In this document: positions 18,603 to 26,772 of the stretch, one piece after another
Layout: each line of letters begins with the position of its first letter
Numbering within the stretch: position 1 is the stretch's first letter
Origin: Halorussus caseinilyticus
GTDB lineage: Archaea > Halobacteriota > Halobacteria > Halobacteriales > Haladaptataceae
Direction: 5' to 3'
Assembly: GCF_029338395.1 (NCBI RefSeq)
Contig: NZ_CP119809.1
Coordinates: 2,480,001 to 2,544,000 of the forward strand
DNA: 64,000 nt
Program-made: the position numbers and the translations under genes
Notes under the pieces: generated by a model
Seen by the model: only the letters and a program-made list of their open reading frames with translations
What the model was told of the DNA's origin: nothing
Database searches by the model: none

Positions 18603-18633
18603 GTCTTTGGGTGACGGCCACGTACACCGACGC

Positions 18634-19194
18634 ATGACCGACGAGGACGCCGGTCGAGGCGAGGACGACGCCGGGCGGTCGGGGTCCCGCGAACGTGCCG
18701 CGCACGCGAGCGACGCGCGCGAGAGCGAGAGCGCAGGCGAGCACAGCGCGCCCGAGAGTGCGACGCGAGCGAGCGAACGCGAGCGTGCGAACGCTCGCGC
18801 CCTACGCGAGGACCGCGACGGCGGCGGTCTCGACCTCTCGCTCCCGCCGATTCTGCTCCCCGACGTGCGACTCCCCGAGCGGATTCGACTCGTCTTCCCG
18901 GTTCCGGACCCGCCCGAGAAGGTCTCCCGGCCGACCCGGATTCGGGTCTCGTGGGTCATCGTCGCCGTCGCCCTCGCGGACGCGCTGGACGCGCTCACAG
19001 TCGCGTTCGCCGGACCGAAGACGCTGGCGTGGGTCCGCGCCGTCGCCGGGGTCCTGCTCTCGGTGGTCCTCGTCGGCGGTCCCGGCCTGCTCTACGCGTG
19101 GGAGTTGCTCGCGATTCTCGGCGGGGTCGGGGTGCTGTCGGTGGCCCCGACGCTGACGCTACTGGTTCTCGCCCGGATTCTGGTCTCGGAGTAG
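18634..19194 (+). CDS. Membrane protein with a low-complexity N-terminal linker
   Basis: 186 aa. The first 65 residues are a charged, repetitive stretch (many Glu-Arg, Ser-Glu and Ala), followed by ILLPDVRLPERIRLVFPVPDPPEKV and three hydrophobic segments (about 105-126, 133-157 and 160-184). The membrane part looks like a conserved haloarchaeal protein; the N-terminal stretch is encoded by DNA with many GCGAGC-type hairpins, similar in style to the dispersed repeats. Function unknown. It starts 31 bp after tmk. Confidence 0.6.
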   Translation: MTDEDAGRGEDDAGRSGSRERAAHASDARESESAGEHSAPESATRASERERANARALREDRDGGGLDLSLPPILLPDVRLPERIRLVFPVPDPPEKVSRPTRIRVSWVIVAVALADALDALTVAFAGPKTLAWVRAVAGVLLSVVLVGGPGLLYAWELLAILGGVGVLSVAPTLTLLVLARILVSE

Positions 19195-19262
19195 CGTGGG
19201 GCGGGGAAGCGTAATCGGACGATACTCACCAGAAGAGTCCCGCGATACTGGAAAGGACCGCC

Positions 19263-19415
19263 CGGCGCGCGCTGGCGCGACCTCGTGTCGCGCCAGACCG
19301 CGCGAGGGACGACCGAACGACCGGAGGGAGTGAGGGAGTCGGTTGGGGAGGACGTGGCCCGCGGTAGCGGTGCAGTGCTGTGCGGTATGATTGGTTCAAG
19401 CCTGAAGCTAGCTTC
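19263..19415 (+). repeat. R1 structured repeat, copy A
   Basis: Starts GGCGCGCGCTGGCGC, with a hairpin TGGCGCGAC/GTCGCGCCA, then the variable arm (GACCGAACGACCGG...), then the conserved core GGTTGGGGAGG, GTGGCCCGCGG, GGTTCAAGCCTG and the terminal palindrome GAAGCTAGCTTC (19404-19415). It is followed by a 29-bp tandem repeat. Confidence 0.8.
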
Positions 19416-19422
19416 TTCTGTA

Positions 19423-19509
19423 CGTCCACCGACTCACTCACCTCCTCTCCACGTCCACCGATTTACTCACTTCCTCTCCACGTCTACCGACTCACTCACC
19501 TCCTCTCCA
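19423..19509. repeat. 29-bp tandem repeat, three copies
   Basis: Units at 19423, 19452 and 19481 (CGTCCACCGACTCACTCACC... ending CTCTCCA) differ by only a few transitions. They directly follow R1 copy A and are pyrimidine-rich on the same strand as the sequence downstream of other R1 copies. There are no spacers, so this is not a CRISPR. Confidence 0.85.
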
Positions 19510-19551
19510 CGTCCAGCGAGCCGCCGAGAACGCTACAGAGAAGACCGTTTA

Positions 19552-19690
19552 GAAAGCCCCCGCGCGCTCGGCTCCCGCGGCTCGGTGCGGTCCTCGGTCG
19601 TCACTGCGCTCCTCCCTGCGGTCCTTCCGTCGCCGGGGTTCGCCGAGCGCGCGGCCCCTTTATCCACCCGTGGCGGTTGGTCGGCCGAGC
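19552..19690 (-). repeat. R2 structured repeat, copy 4 (reverse)
   Basis: Read on the minus strand it has the head GCTCGGCCGACCAACC, then GTGGATAAAGGGGCCG, and closes GGGGGCTTTCTAA. The outer helix GCGCGCTCGGC/GCCGAGCGCGC (19562-19572 with 19642-19652) pairs perfectly but differs from copies 1-3 on both sides. Its inner part is divergent and resembles the variable arm of R1 copy D (GTCCTCGCTCCCTGCGGTC-like). Confidence 0.7.
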
Positions 19691-19851
19691 GTCCTCGTGG
19701 AGAGTTCCACCGAGCGCGTGCCGTGGCGGTGGAACGGGTAGAGCAAGACACACAATTCCTAAACATATATAGATAATGCTGAAAGAATCGTACAGAAACC
19801 TCCCGAACGCACACCGCTCGAAAGGCCACGGCGATACCGCGGATAATCGCC

Positions 19852-19858
19852 TTTTTAC
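19852..19858 (+). promoter_or_regulatory. TATA box of deoC
   Basis: TTTTTAC 25-31 bp before the ATG, the same arrangement as at cofH. Confidence 0.5.
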
Positions 19859-19882
19859 CGGCGCGACGTGTCACGTCCGAAC

Positions 19883-20524
19883 ATGAACGACAGCGAACTC
19901 GCCGCCGCAATCGACCACACCGTCCTCGGACCGGAGACGACCCTCGACGACGTGAAGCGCGTCCTCGACGAGGCCGACGAGTACGGCATGAACGCCTGCA
20001 TCCCGCCGTGCTACGTCGCCGAGGCCGCCGAACACGCCCCCGAAGTCACCCTCGCCACCGTCGTCGGGTTCCCCCACGGCCAGCACGCGACGGCGGCCAA
20101 GCGCGAGGAGGCCGTCGTCGCCTACGAGGACGGCGCGGACGAGTTGGACATGGTGATAAATATCGGCCGTCTGAAGGCCGGAGACGACGAGACCGTCCGC
20201 GCGGACATCGAAGAAGTCGTCGCCGCCGTCCCCGTCCCGGTGAAGGTCATCATCGAGACGGCCCTGCTCACCGACGACGAGAAGCGCCGGGCGTGCGAGG
20301 CCGCGGAGGAGGCCGACGCCGCGTTCGTCAAGACCTCCACCGGGTTCGCCGACGGCGGCGCGAAGGTCGAGGACGTGGAACTGATGAGCGAGTACCTGCC
20401 GGTCAAAGCCAGCGGCGGCGTCGGTAACTACGAGCAGGCGAAGGCGATGCTCGACGCCGGGGCCGAGCGCATCGGCGCGAGTTCGGGCGTCGAAATCGTC
20501 GAGGACTTCCGACGGAACTACTGA
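19883..20524 (+). CDS. deoC: Deoxyribose-phosphate aldolase
   Basis: 213 aa class I aldolase, the short archaeal form. Visible are [13 protein letters not shown] at the N-terminus, [17 protein letters not shown], the [15 protein letters not shown] motif, the Schiff-base lysine in AFVKTSTGF and the second lysine in VKASGGVGN. It splits 2-deoxyribose 5-phosphate to acetaldehyde and glyceraldehyde 3-phosphate in nucleoside breakdown. ATG 19883 fits the TATA spacing better than the upstream GTG. Confidence 0.95.
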   Translation: MNDSELAAAIDHTVLGPETTLDDVKRVLDEADEYGMNACIPPCYVAEAAEHAPEVTLATVVGFPHGQHATAAKREEAVVAYEDGADELDMVINIGRLKAGDDETVRADIEEVVAAVPVPVKVIIETALLTDDEKRRACEAAEEADAAFVKTSTGFADGGAKVEDVELMSEYLPVKASGGVGNYEQAKAMLDAGAERIGASSGVEIVEDFRRNY

Positions 20525-20574
20525 GTCGTCGGTACGACCCGGAAGCGGGGACGGTCGGCGCGAGAGCGACGTTC

Positions 20575-21345
20575 TCAGTCGTCGTCGCCCGGCGACCCTT
20601 GGCTCTGTTCCTGCGACGACATGCTCGACGCGCTACTCCGGGCGGTGCCCGCCCAGCGGTTCATGTTGTTGGCGATGTAGTCTTTGCTCCCCCACCCGAA
20701 TCCGACGCCGATGGCAAGCGCGAGACCCGCCGCGAGACCCCACGCCAGCGCCTGCGCGAAGATGTACAGCAGTTCCACGTCGATACCCATCGTGTCGAGA
20801 CCGATGACGACCGCGGTGAAGTAGAGGAACATCCGGACGCCCGTGGCGAAGTACTGGGTGTACGCCGATTGGGCCGCCGCGCGGGTCCGGGTGATGGCGT
20901 CACCGATGAAGTCGGCGACGATGAACCCGCCGATGATGACCACCAGTCCGGCGATGAACGCCGGGAAATACGACACCGCCGTCGCTATCCACTCCGAGAG
21001 GATAGGGATAGCGAGCGTGTTCGCGGCCGCGAGGATTGCCAGCGCGTAGACGAACCACGCGGTCACCGACCCGAGGAAGTTCGACAGGGCGTCCCGTGAG
21101 TCGCCCATCATCCGACCGAGCGGGGTGTCGCGCGCGCTCCGGTCGAGTCCCGCTTTGTCGGCCACGCCGGAGACGACTCGCCCGAGGGCCTTGCCGACAA
21201 CCCACCCGATGAGCAGGATGATAATAGCGCCGACGAGTCGCGGAAGCGCGGCCACGATTTCCGAGAGGGCGTTACCGAGCCACTCCGGAAGGTTTCCGAA
21301 CAGTTCTCCGCCGTCCGCTTGCAGTAGTACGTATGGTGCGTTCAT
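20575..21345 (-). CDS. Small MscS-like mechanosensitive channel family protein
   Basis: 256 aa with about five transmembrane helices. The two repeated motifs (LPRLVGAIIILLIGWVVGKALGRVVSGVADKAGLD and YFPAFIAGLVVIIGGFIVADFIGDAI) are the conserved TM helix repeats of small MscS-related proteins. The C-terminal GFGWGSKDYIANNMNRW resembles the end of the MscS pore domain, and the large cytoplasmic cage is missing. Probably a membrane channel or a component of one. The tail is Ser- and Asp-rich. Confidence 0.75.
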   Translation of the reverse strand: MNAPYVLLQADGGELFGNLPEWLGNALSEIVAALPRLVGAIIILLIGWVVGKALGRVVSGVADKAGLDRSARDTPLGRMMGDSRDALSNFLGSVTAWFVYALAILAAANTLAIPILSEWIATAVSYFPAFIAGLVVIIGGFIVADFIGDAITRTRAAAQSAYTQYFATGVRMFLYFTAVVIGLDTMGIDVELLYIFAQALAWGLAAGLALAIGVGFGWGSKDYIANNMNRWAGTARSSASSMSSQEQSQGSPGDDD

Positions 21346-21785
21346 GGTTTCTCGCCGGGTAGACCGGCAGAAGATAGCAGGTGGTGGTCGTAGTTTGTTC
21401 TTGGCCGCATACCGGCCGGGGCGTCTCACCGCGTCGGCTCGGTTTTCAGAGCCCGAACATGCAAAATACGCGGCCGTGTAGGAATCTAGAACGGTCGCGC
21501 GAGCGGGGAGAAACAGGGGATGAAACGGGACGAAACGGACACGTAACTGATAGCTCAGCGGAAAAAACCCGACAGAGCGAGCGCGCCGTCCGCCGAACCG
21601 GTCAACGGGCCAGCGGCCGACCGAGCGCCATCGACTCGGACTCATTCCTCGGATTTCCGGAAGCTGTCGGGGTTACGTCGGCCAGCGTCGGCGACCCGAC
21701 GACTCGGCGGCGAACGTGTCCCGAGCGAAGGAGATGAAACGGGCGTTTTCTACTCGCCGCCGAGTCCGAAGAGAATCGGTCGGGA
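21346..21785. other. Intergenic stretch, no gene seen
   Basis: 440 bp between the channel gene start and the antiporter stop. Short open frames exist but none has codon use, composition or a start context that persuades me. I see no strong hairpin or repeat either. Confidence 0.35.
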
Positions 21786-22817
21786 CTACCCCACCAGACC
21801 GGTCACGCCCGCAGTCTCCAGCAGGAGCCACCCGACGAAAATCCCGTACGAGGCCAACAGCGCGTAGGCTTCCCCGCTCGTGAGTTCGAGGTCGGTCCGA
21901 GCCAGCGCGAAAAACAGCACCGTCGCCGCGACGAGAGCGGCCATCATCGGGACGGCCACCCCGAAGTTCACCGTGGTCGCGCCCGCGACCAACACGCCCG
22001 CGGGGAGCGCCACGAGCAGGTCGAAGACGTTGCTCCCGAGGACGTTGGCGAGACTCGTCACGCCCTCGCCCTTCTGCGAGGAGCGCACGCTGACGAACGT
22101 ATCGGGGAGGCTGGTGACGATTGCGACGACGGTCAGCCCCCAGAAGAAACTCGGGATGCCCAGTATCTCCTCGAAGTCGAGGACGGCCCCCACGAGTCCC
22201 TCGACGCCCACGACGATGACGACGAGGCTCACCGCCAGCGTCCCCCAGAGTCGCGCCGGGTTTGCGTCGGTGGTTCGCGCCTCGCGCAAGTCGCGCGTGT
22301 CGAGATACTGGATGAAGATGTAGAGTCCGTAGAGCGCGACCAGAAGCAGGGCGAGCGGCCGGGTCAGCGTCCCGGTCAGCGACCCGGCGGACGCGGGGAA
22401 GTAGATGACCGCGAACGAGAAGACGACCAGCGTGGCCGCTACCGCGACCATGTAAAACTGGGTCTCCTTGAACACGACCGCTCGGTCGGCTTCGAGGTTC
22501 TCGGTACCGGCCAGCGTCGAGACGGCCGGGATGACGAGGATGTTGAACACCGCCGACCCGACGATGGCCGCCGCTCCGAGTTCGAAGTCGCCGTGAACGA
22601 CGGTGGCGATAACGGTACTCGACAACTCCGGGAAACTGGACCCGACGGCGGCGACCACCGCCCCCTGCACGATGGCGGGCAGGCCGTAGTAGGCCGCCAA
22701 TTTCTCGGCGGCGTCTTCGAGCCAGATGCTCCCCTTCCAGATGATTGCAGTCGAGACGGCCGCGACGACGAGCGACAGCGCGAGCGACACAGCAAAGACC
22801 TGAACGCGGGGGGACAA
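21786..22817 (-). CDS. Ca2+/cation antiporter (CaCA family)
   Basis: About 343 aa with ten hydrophobic segments. The two alpha-repeats that form the ion site are clear: VGSSFPELSSTVIA...GSAVFNILVIP in the first half and VTSLPDTFVSVRSSQKGEGVTSLANVLGSNVFDLLVALPAG in the second. It exchanges Na+ or H+ for Ca2+. The longest frame opens with TTG; a GTG nine codons later (VSLALSLVVAAVS) is an equally good start. Divergent from the methylthiotransferase with only 65 bp between. Confidence 0.9.
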   Translation of the reverse strand: MSPRVQVFAVSLALSLVVAAVSTAIIWKGSIWLEDAAEKLAAYYGLPAIVQGAVVAAVGSSFPELSSTVIATVVHGDFELGAAAIVGSAVFNILVIPAVSTLAGTENLEADRAVVFKETQFYMVAVAATLVVFSFAVIYFPASAGSLTGTLTRPLALLLVALYGLYIFIQYLDTRDLREARTTDANPARLWGTLAVSLVVIVVGVEGLVGAVLDFEEILGIPSFFWGLTVVAIVTSLPDTFVSVRSSQKGEGVTSLANVLGSNVFDLLVALPAGVLVAGATTVNFGVAVPMMAALVAATVLFFALARTDLELTSGEAYALLASYGIFVGWLLLETAGVTGLVG

Positions 22818-22882
22818 GTCGGTTGGGGGTCGGGAAGATTCGTCGCGCTTTTGCCCGCGTAGCCGAAACGAACTGCCAGCGA

Positions 22883-24133
22883 ATGGCCCGGTATCACATC
22901 GAAACCTACGGTTGCACGTCGAACCGGGGCGAGAGCCGCCAGATAGAGCGGCGGCTACGGGACGCGGGCCACCACCGCGTCGAGGGACCCGACGAGGCGG
23001 ACGTGGCTATCCTCAACACCTGCACGGTGGTCGAGAAGACCGAACGCAACATGCTCCGGCGGGCCGAGGAACTCGAAGCCGAGACCGCAGACCTCATCGT
23101 GACTGGCTGTATGGCCCTCGCACAGGGCGAGCAGTTCCAACAGGCCGAGGTGGACGCCGACGTACTCCACTGGGAGGAGGTGCCCGAAGCGGTCACGAAC
23201 GGCGAGTGTCCGACGACGACGCCCGACGCCGACCCGGTGTTGGACGGCGTTATCGGCATCCTCCCCATCGCCCGCGGGTGCATGTCCGACTGTTCGTACT
23301 GCATCACCAAGCAGGCGACCGGCAAGATAGACTCGCCGCCCGTCGAAGAAAACGTCGAGAAGGCCCGCGCGCTGGTCCACGCGGGCGCGAAGGAGATACG
23401 GATTACCGGCCAAGACACCGGCGTCTACGGGTGGGACGACGGCGAGCGCAAACTCCACGAACTGCTCGACCGCATCTGCGACATCGAGGGCGACTTCCGG
23501 GTTCGGGTCGGGATGGCGAACCCGAAGGGCGTCCACGGCATCCGCGAGGAGTTGGCCGAGGTGTTCGCCGAGAACGAGAAGTTGTACAACTTCATCCACG
23601 CGCCGGTCCAGTCGGGGTCCGACGACGTGTTGGGCGACATGCGCCGCCAGCATCAGGTCTCCGAGTACGTCGAAATCGTGGAGACGTTCGACGAGTATCT
23701 GGACTACTGGACGCTCTCGACCGACTTCATCGTCGGTTTCCCGACCGAGACCGAGGAGGACCACGCCCGGAGCATGGCGCTGTTGGGCGAGACTCGCCCG
23801 GAGAAAATCAACGTCACCCGGTTCTCGAAACGACCCGGCACCGACGCCGCCGACATGAAGGGACTCGGCGGACAGGTCAAGAAGGACCGCTCGAAGGCGA
23901 TGACCGACCTGAAGATGGACGTGGTGGCCGACGCCTACGACTCGATGGTGGGCGAGACTCACGAAGTCCTCGTCGTCGAGGAGGGCACCGGCGACTCCGT
24001 GAAGTGCTACGACGAGGCCTACCGACAGGTGATTGTCCAGAACGCGCCCGACCGTGGCGTCGAAGTCGGCGACTTCGTGGACGTAGAGATTACCGGCCAC
24101 AGCACGGTGTACGCCTTCGGGGAACCAGTCTGA
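22883..24133 (+). CDS. tRNA t6A37 methylthiotransferase (MiaB-like, archaeal e-MtaB type)
   Basis: 416 aa. An N-terminal UPF0004 domain carries cluster cysteines C11, C47 and C76; the radical SAM cluster is C133, C137 and C140 (CMSDCSYC); GIREELAEVF, HAPVQSGSDDVLGDMRR and DFIVGFPTETEEDH follow, then a TRAM domain at the C-terminus (about 355-416). It adds a methylthio group to N6-threonylcarbamoyl-A37 in tRNA, giving ms2t6A. The start is the MARYHIETYGC ATG, not the longer frame upstream. Confidence 0.93.
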   Translation: MARYHIETYGCTSNRGESRQIERRLRDAGHHRVEGPDEADVAILNTCTVVEKTERNMLRRAEELEAETADLIVTGCMALAQGEQFQQAEVDADVLHWEEVPEAVTNGECPTTTPDADPVLDGVIGILPIARGCMSDCSYCITKQATGKIDSPPVEENVEKARALVHAGAKEIRITGQDTGVYGWDDGERKLHELLDRICDIEGDFRVRVGMANPKGVHGIREELAEVFAENEKLYNFIHAPVQSGSDDVLGDMRRQHQVSEYVEIVETFDEYLDYWTLSTDFIVGFPTETEEDHARSMALLGETRPEKINVTRFSKRPGTDAADMKGLGGQVKKDRSKAMTDLKMDVVADAYDSMVGETHEVLVVEEGTGDSVKCYDEAYRQVIVQNAPDRGVEVGDFVDVEITGHSTVYAFGEPV

Positions 24134-24187
24134 GAACGTAGTCGGGCAGGCCGACTGCGAGTGCGCGAAAAAGGGGAAGCGTCGAAG

Positions 24188-24322
24188 TTAGGGACCGCTG
24201 GTCGCGCCGCCCGAAGCGAGCGCCGGGGCGACCGTCGTCCAGAGCAGAATCAGCGACCACAGGGCGGTGACGGCTCGCGGGCGATTCGAAATCCACTGCC
24301 GAAGGGCTGATTTTTCGGACAT
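24188..24322 (-). CDS. DUF7503-like membrane microprotein (44 aa)
   Basis: MSEKSALRQWISNRPRAVTA, then one hydrophobic segment (about 20-36) ending ALASGGATSGP. This matches my memory of the small haloarchaeal family DUF7503 (a short charged head, one helix and a Gly/Ser/Pro tail). The last part looks like a signal-peptide cleavage region, so it may be exported or lie in the membrane. It has its own promoter, with GATATAA about 30 bp before the ATG. Confidence 0.6.
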   Translation of the reverse strand: MSEKSALRQWISNRPRAVTALWSLILLWTTVAPALASGGATSGP

Positions 24323-24350
24323 TACGTCAGAAATTCACCGGTCTAGTTTG

Positions 24351-24357
24351 TTATATC
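24351..24357 (-). promoter_or_regulatory. TATA box of the DUF7503-like gene
   Basis: GATATAA on the minus strand, 29-35 bp before its ATG, in a 50-bp AT-rich island. Confidence 0.45.
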
Positions 24358-24400
24358 TTTCTAAAATTTAGATAAGTAACCGTGGGGCGGGGTCGGACGG

Positions 24401-25327
24401 TCACTTCCGGGCCGGTTCCTCGTCCACCAGTTCGTCTATCGTCTCGTCGTCTTTCCACTCGCCGAGTTCCTTCGGGTCCACGTGGACGAACACGTCGTCT
24501 ACCTCGTCCAACTCGCGGATGGACTGCACGATGTCGGTCTCGATGTCGTGGGCCTCGAAGAGAGTGCGGTCGCCCTCGACTTCGATGTGGAGGCTCACGT
24601 CGATTTCCGGCCCGACGTAGTGGGCGATTACGTCGTGGGCACCCTCAACGTCGGGGTGGGTCAGCGCCCGCCGGACGATTTCGGCACGGAGGACCTCGGG
24701 CGGTGCGCTCCCGACGAGGTAGTCCACGTTATCTTGGACGATTTCGTACCCGGTGTAGAGGATACCGACCGAGACGACGCCCGCCGCGAGAGGGTCTAAC
24801 ACCGGCAGTCCGAGACCGGACCCGAGGACGCCGACCAGCGCCGCCCCCGCGGTCAAGATGTCGTTGCGGTTGTCCAGCGCCGTCGCCGTCAGCGCCGGGG
24901 AACTCGTCTGCTCGGCGGCGCGCAGACAGTACCGATACAGGCCGAACTTGACGGCGGCGGTTCCGACAAGCACGCCCACCGCGGCGAGAGAAGTTCCCCC
25001 GGCCCCGAACTCGCCCGAGAGGACGGAAGTGGTCGCTCGCCAGAGGACCGCCCCGCCCGCCGCGAACACGCCCACGGCGATGAACAGCGAGACGAACGGT
25101 TCGATGCGTTCGTGGCCGTGGGGGTGGCTGAAGTCCGGCGGACGGGTCGTCAGGTAGAGACCCGCGAGGATGACCACGCTGTAGGCGGAGTCGGCGAGGC
25201 TGTTGACCGCTTCTGACCCGACCGCGAGACTGCCGGTCGCCCACCAGACGCCGCCCTTGGCGACGACCAACAGCACGTTGGCCGCCAAGATGACGGCACC
25301 CACGCGACGGACGGTCCGTTGGCTCAT
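24401..25327 (-). CDS. Cation diffusion facilitator transporter
   Basis: 308 aa, six transmembrane helices then a cytoplasmic ferredoxin-like domain (about 205-300). The metal site residues appear in helix 2 (NSLADSAYS) and helix 5 (DNRNDILTA); FSHPHGHERIEPF between helices 2 and 3 is the family's His loop. The helix 2 site has Asn where zinc transporters have His, so the metal may be other than zinc (Mn or Fe are possible). It exports divalent metal from the cytoplasm. Confidence 0.9.
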   Translation of the reverse strand: MSQRTVRRVGAVILAANVLLVVAKGGVWWATGSLAVGSEAVNSLADSAYSVVILAGLYLTTRPPDFSHPHGHERIEPFVSLFIAVGVFAAGGAVLWRATTSVLSGEFGAGGTSLAAVGVLVGTAAVKFGLYRYCLRAAEQTSSPALTATALDNRNDILTAGAALVGVLGSGLGLPVLDPLAAGVVSVGILYTGYEIVQDNVDYLVGSAPPEVLRAEIVRRALTHPDVEGAHDVIAHYVGPEIDVSLHIEVEGDRTLFEAHDIETDIVQSIRELDEVDDVFVHVDPKELGEWKDDETIDELVDEEPARK

Positions 25328-25368
25328 CGGTCGCCTTTCGTACTCCCGAAGCAAGGTAGTGTCGTTCT

Positions 25369-25905
25369 CTACTCGATGCGAACCGCCCCGTCGCCCGACC
25401 CGTCAGTGCCCTCCTGTTCGGCGAAGGCCTCGCGCACCCGGTCGTAGGTCTCGTCTATCGCCTCCACGACGACCTTCGTGTCGGAGACGACCGGCATGAA
25501 GTTGGTGTCGCCCTCCCACCGCGGGACGACGTGGGTGTGGAGGTGGTCGTCTATCGACCCGCCAGCGCCCTGTCCGAGGTTGAGACCGGCGTTGAAGCCG
25601 TCGGGCGAGAGCGCGGTTTCGAGGGCGTCGAAGGTCCGCTGTTTGAGGCGGGCGTGGTCGAGGAGGGTCCCCTCCGAGAGGTCCCGGTAGTCGCCGGTGT
25701 GTTCGCGGGGGATGACCATCGCGTGGCCGGGGTTGTAGGGGTAGTTGTTGAACAGCACGAACGCGTGGTCGCTCCGGGCCACCACGAGGTTCTCCCGGTC
25801 GTCGTCCCGGTCGGGGAGTTCGCAGAAGACGCACCCCTCTATTTCGTCTTCGTCGCCGTCTCGTTCGACCCACTCGATGCGCCACGGTGCGAAGATTTGC
25901 TCCAT
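25369..25905 (-). CDS. HIT family hydrolase
   Basis: 178 aa. The CVFCELPDRDD zinc-type CxxC near the N-terminus, LFNNYPYNPGHAMVIPREH, NLGQGAGGSIDDHLHTHVVPRW with the HxHxH catalytic triad, and an acidic tail. Nucleoside phosphate hydrolase or transferase of the Fhit/APA-phosphorylase-like branch. ATG 25905 (MEQIFAPWRIEWVE) fits the family; the longer frame does not. Confidence 0.92.
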   Translation of the reverse strand: MEQIFAPWRIEWVERDGDEDEIEGCVFCELPDRDDDRENLVVARSDHAFVLFNNYPYNPGHAMVIPREHTGDYRDLSEGTLLDHARLKQRTFDALETALSPDGFNAGLNLGQGAGGSIDDHLHTHVVPRWEGDTNFMPVVSDTKVVVEAIDETYDRVREAFAEQEGTDGSGDGAVRIE

Positions 25906-26091
25906 GCCCTCTGGTTGGGGAGAGAGGGTTTTGCGTTCCCCGGTTCGTCTCGGTCGGTGGGCGAATCGCCCGCCGACCTCGGTACGCCGGGAACGTCCGG
26001 CCGAGAGGTCTCGGAGACCGATTTCTCCGCGCGAGACGACGCGAAGAGACAGACATCTTTTCAAGCGTTCGCCCTTTCAGGAGTTACACGA

Positions 26092-26772
26092 ATGTATCTC
26101 GTCATCGTCGGTGCGGGCGATATTGGCTCGCAACTCATCGAAATCGCGACCCAGAACGAGAACGACGTGGTGGTCGTGGAGAAAGACCCCGCGAGGGCCG
26201 AAGCCGCCGCCTCGAAGTTCGACGCGCTGGTGTTGAACGACGACGCGACGATTCTCGACACCTTGGAAGAGGCCGGTGGTGACAGAGCAGACGCCCTCAT
26301 CGCCACGACCCAACACGACGCGACGAACGTCATGGTGAGTCTGCTCGGGAAGGAACTGGAGATTCCCTCCATCGTCTCGGTCGTCCACAACCCCGAACAC
26401 ATGAACCTCTTCCGCCAAATCGGGGTCAACGTCATGGAGAACCCCCAGCGACTCATCGCCGACTACCTCTACCGGGCGGTCAAACGCCCCTCCATCAAAG
26501 ACTACATGCGAGTGGGCGACCGGGCCGAAGTGTTCGAGATAACCGTCACCGAGGGCGCTTCGGTGGCCGGGAAGACCCTCTCGCAGGCGGCCGAGGAGGG
26601 ACTGTTTCGGGGCGGCGTCCTCGTGGTCGCCATCGAACGCGGCGAGGACATCATCACGCCGCGGGGCGACACCGAACTCCGGGTGGGCGACCTCGTGACG
26701 GTGTTCTCGGAGTCGGGCGCGACACCCGACGTAACGGACATCTTCGGCCACCGCGAGGACCACGAGGCATGA
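26092..26772 (+). CDS. trkA: TrkA family potassium uptake regulator
   Basis: 226 aa: RCK_N Rossmann domain (1-130) with VGAGDIGSQLIEIA and the ribose-binding acidic residue in VVVEKD, then RCK_C (about 145-220, VTEGASVAGKTLSQAAEEGL...GDTELRVGDLVTVFSE). It binds NAD(H) or nucleotides and gates the membrane subunit TrkH encoded next, whose ATG overlaps its stop (ATGA). Confidence 0.95.
   Translation: MYLVIVGAGDIGSQLIEIATQNENDVVVVEKDPARAEAAASKFDALVLNDDATILDTLEEAGGDRADALIATTQHDATNVMVSLLGKELEIPSIVSVVHNPEHMNLFRQIGVNVMENPQRLIADYLYRAVKRPSIKDYMRVGDRAEVFEITVTEGASVAGKTLSQAAEEGLFRGGVLVVAIERGEDIITPRGDTELRVGDLVTVFSESGATPDVTDIFGHREDHEA

Noticed and set aside
19263-19415. R1 as a tRNA or tRNA-derived element because of GGTTCAAG, like a T loop
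   Set aside because: No acceptor stem or anticodon arm can be folded around it; archaeal tRNA promoters do not use a B box.
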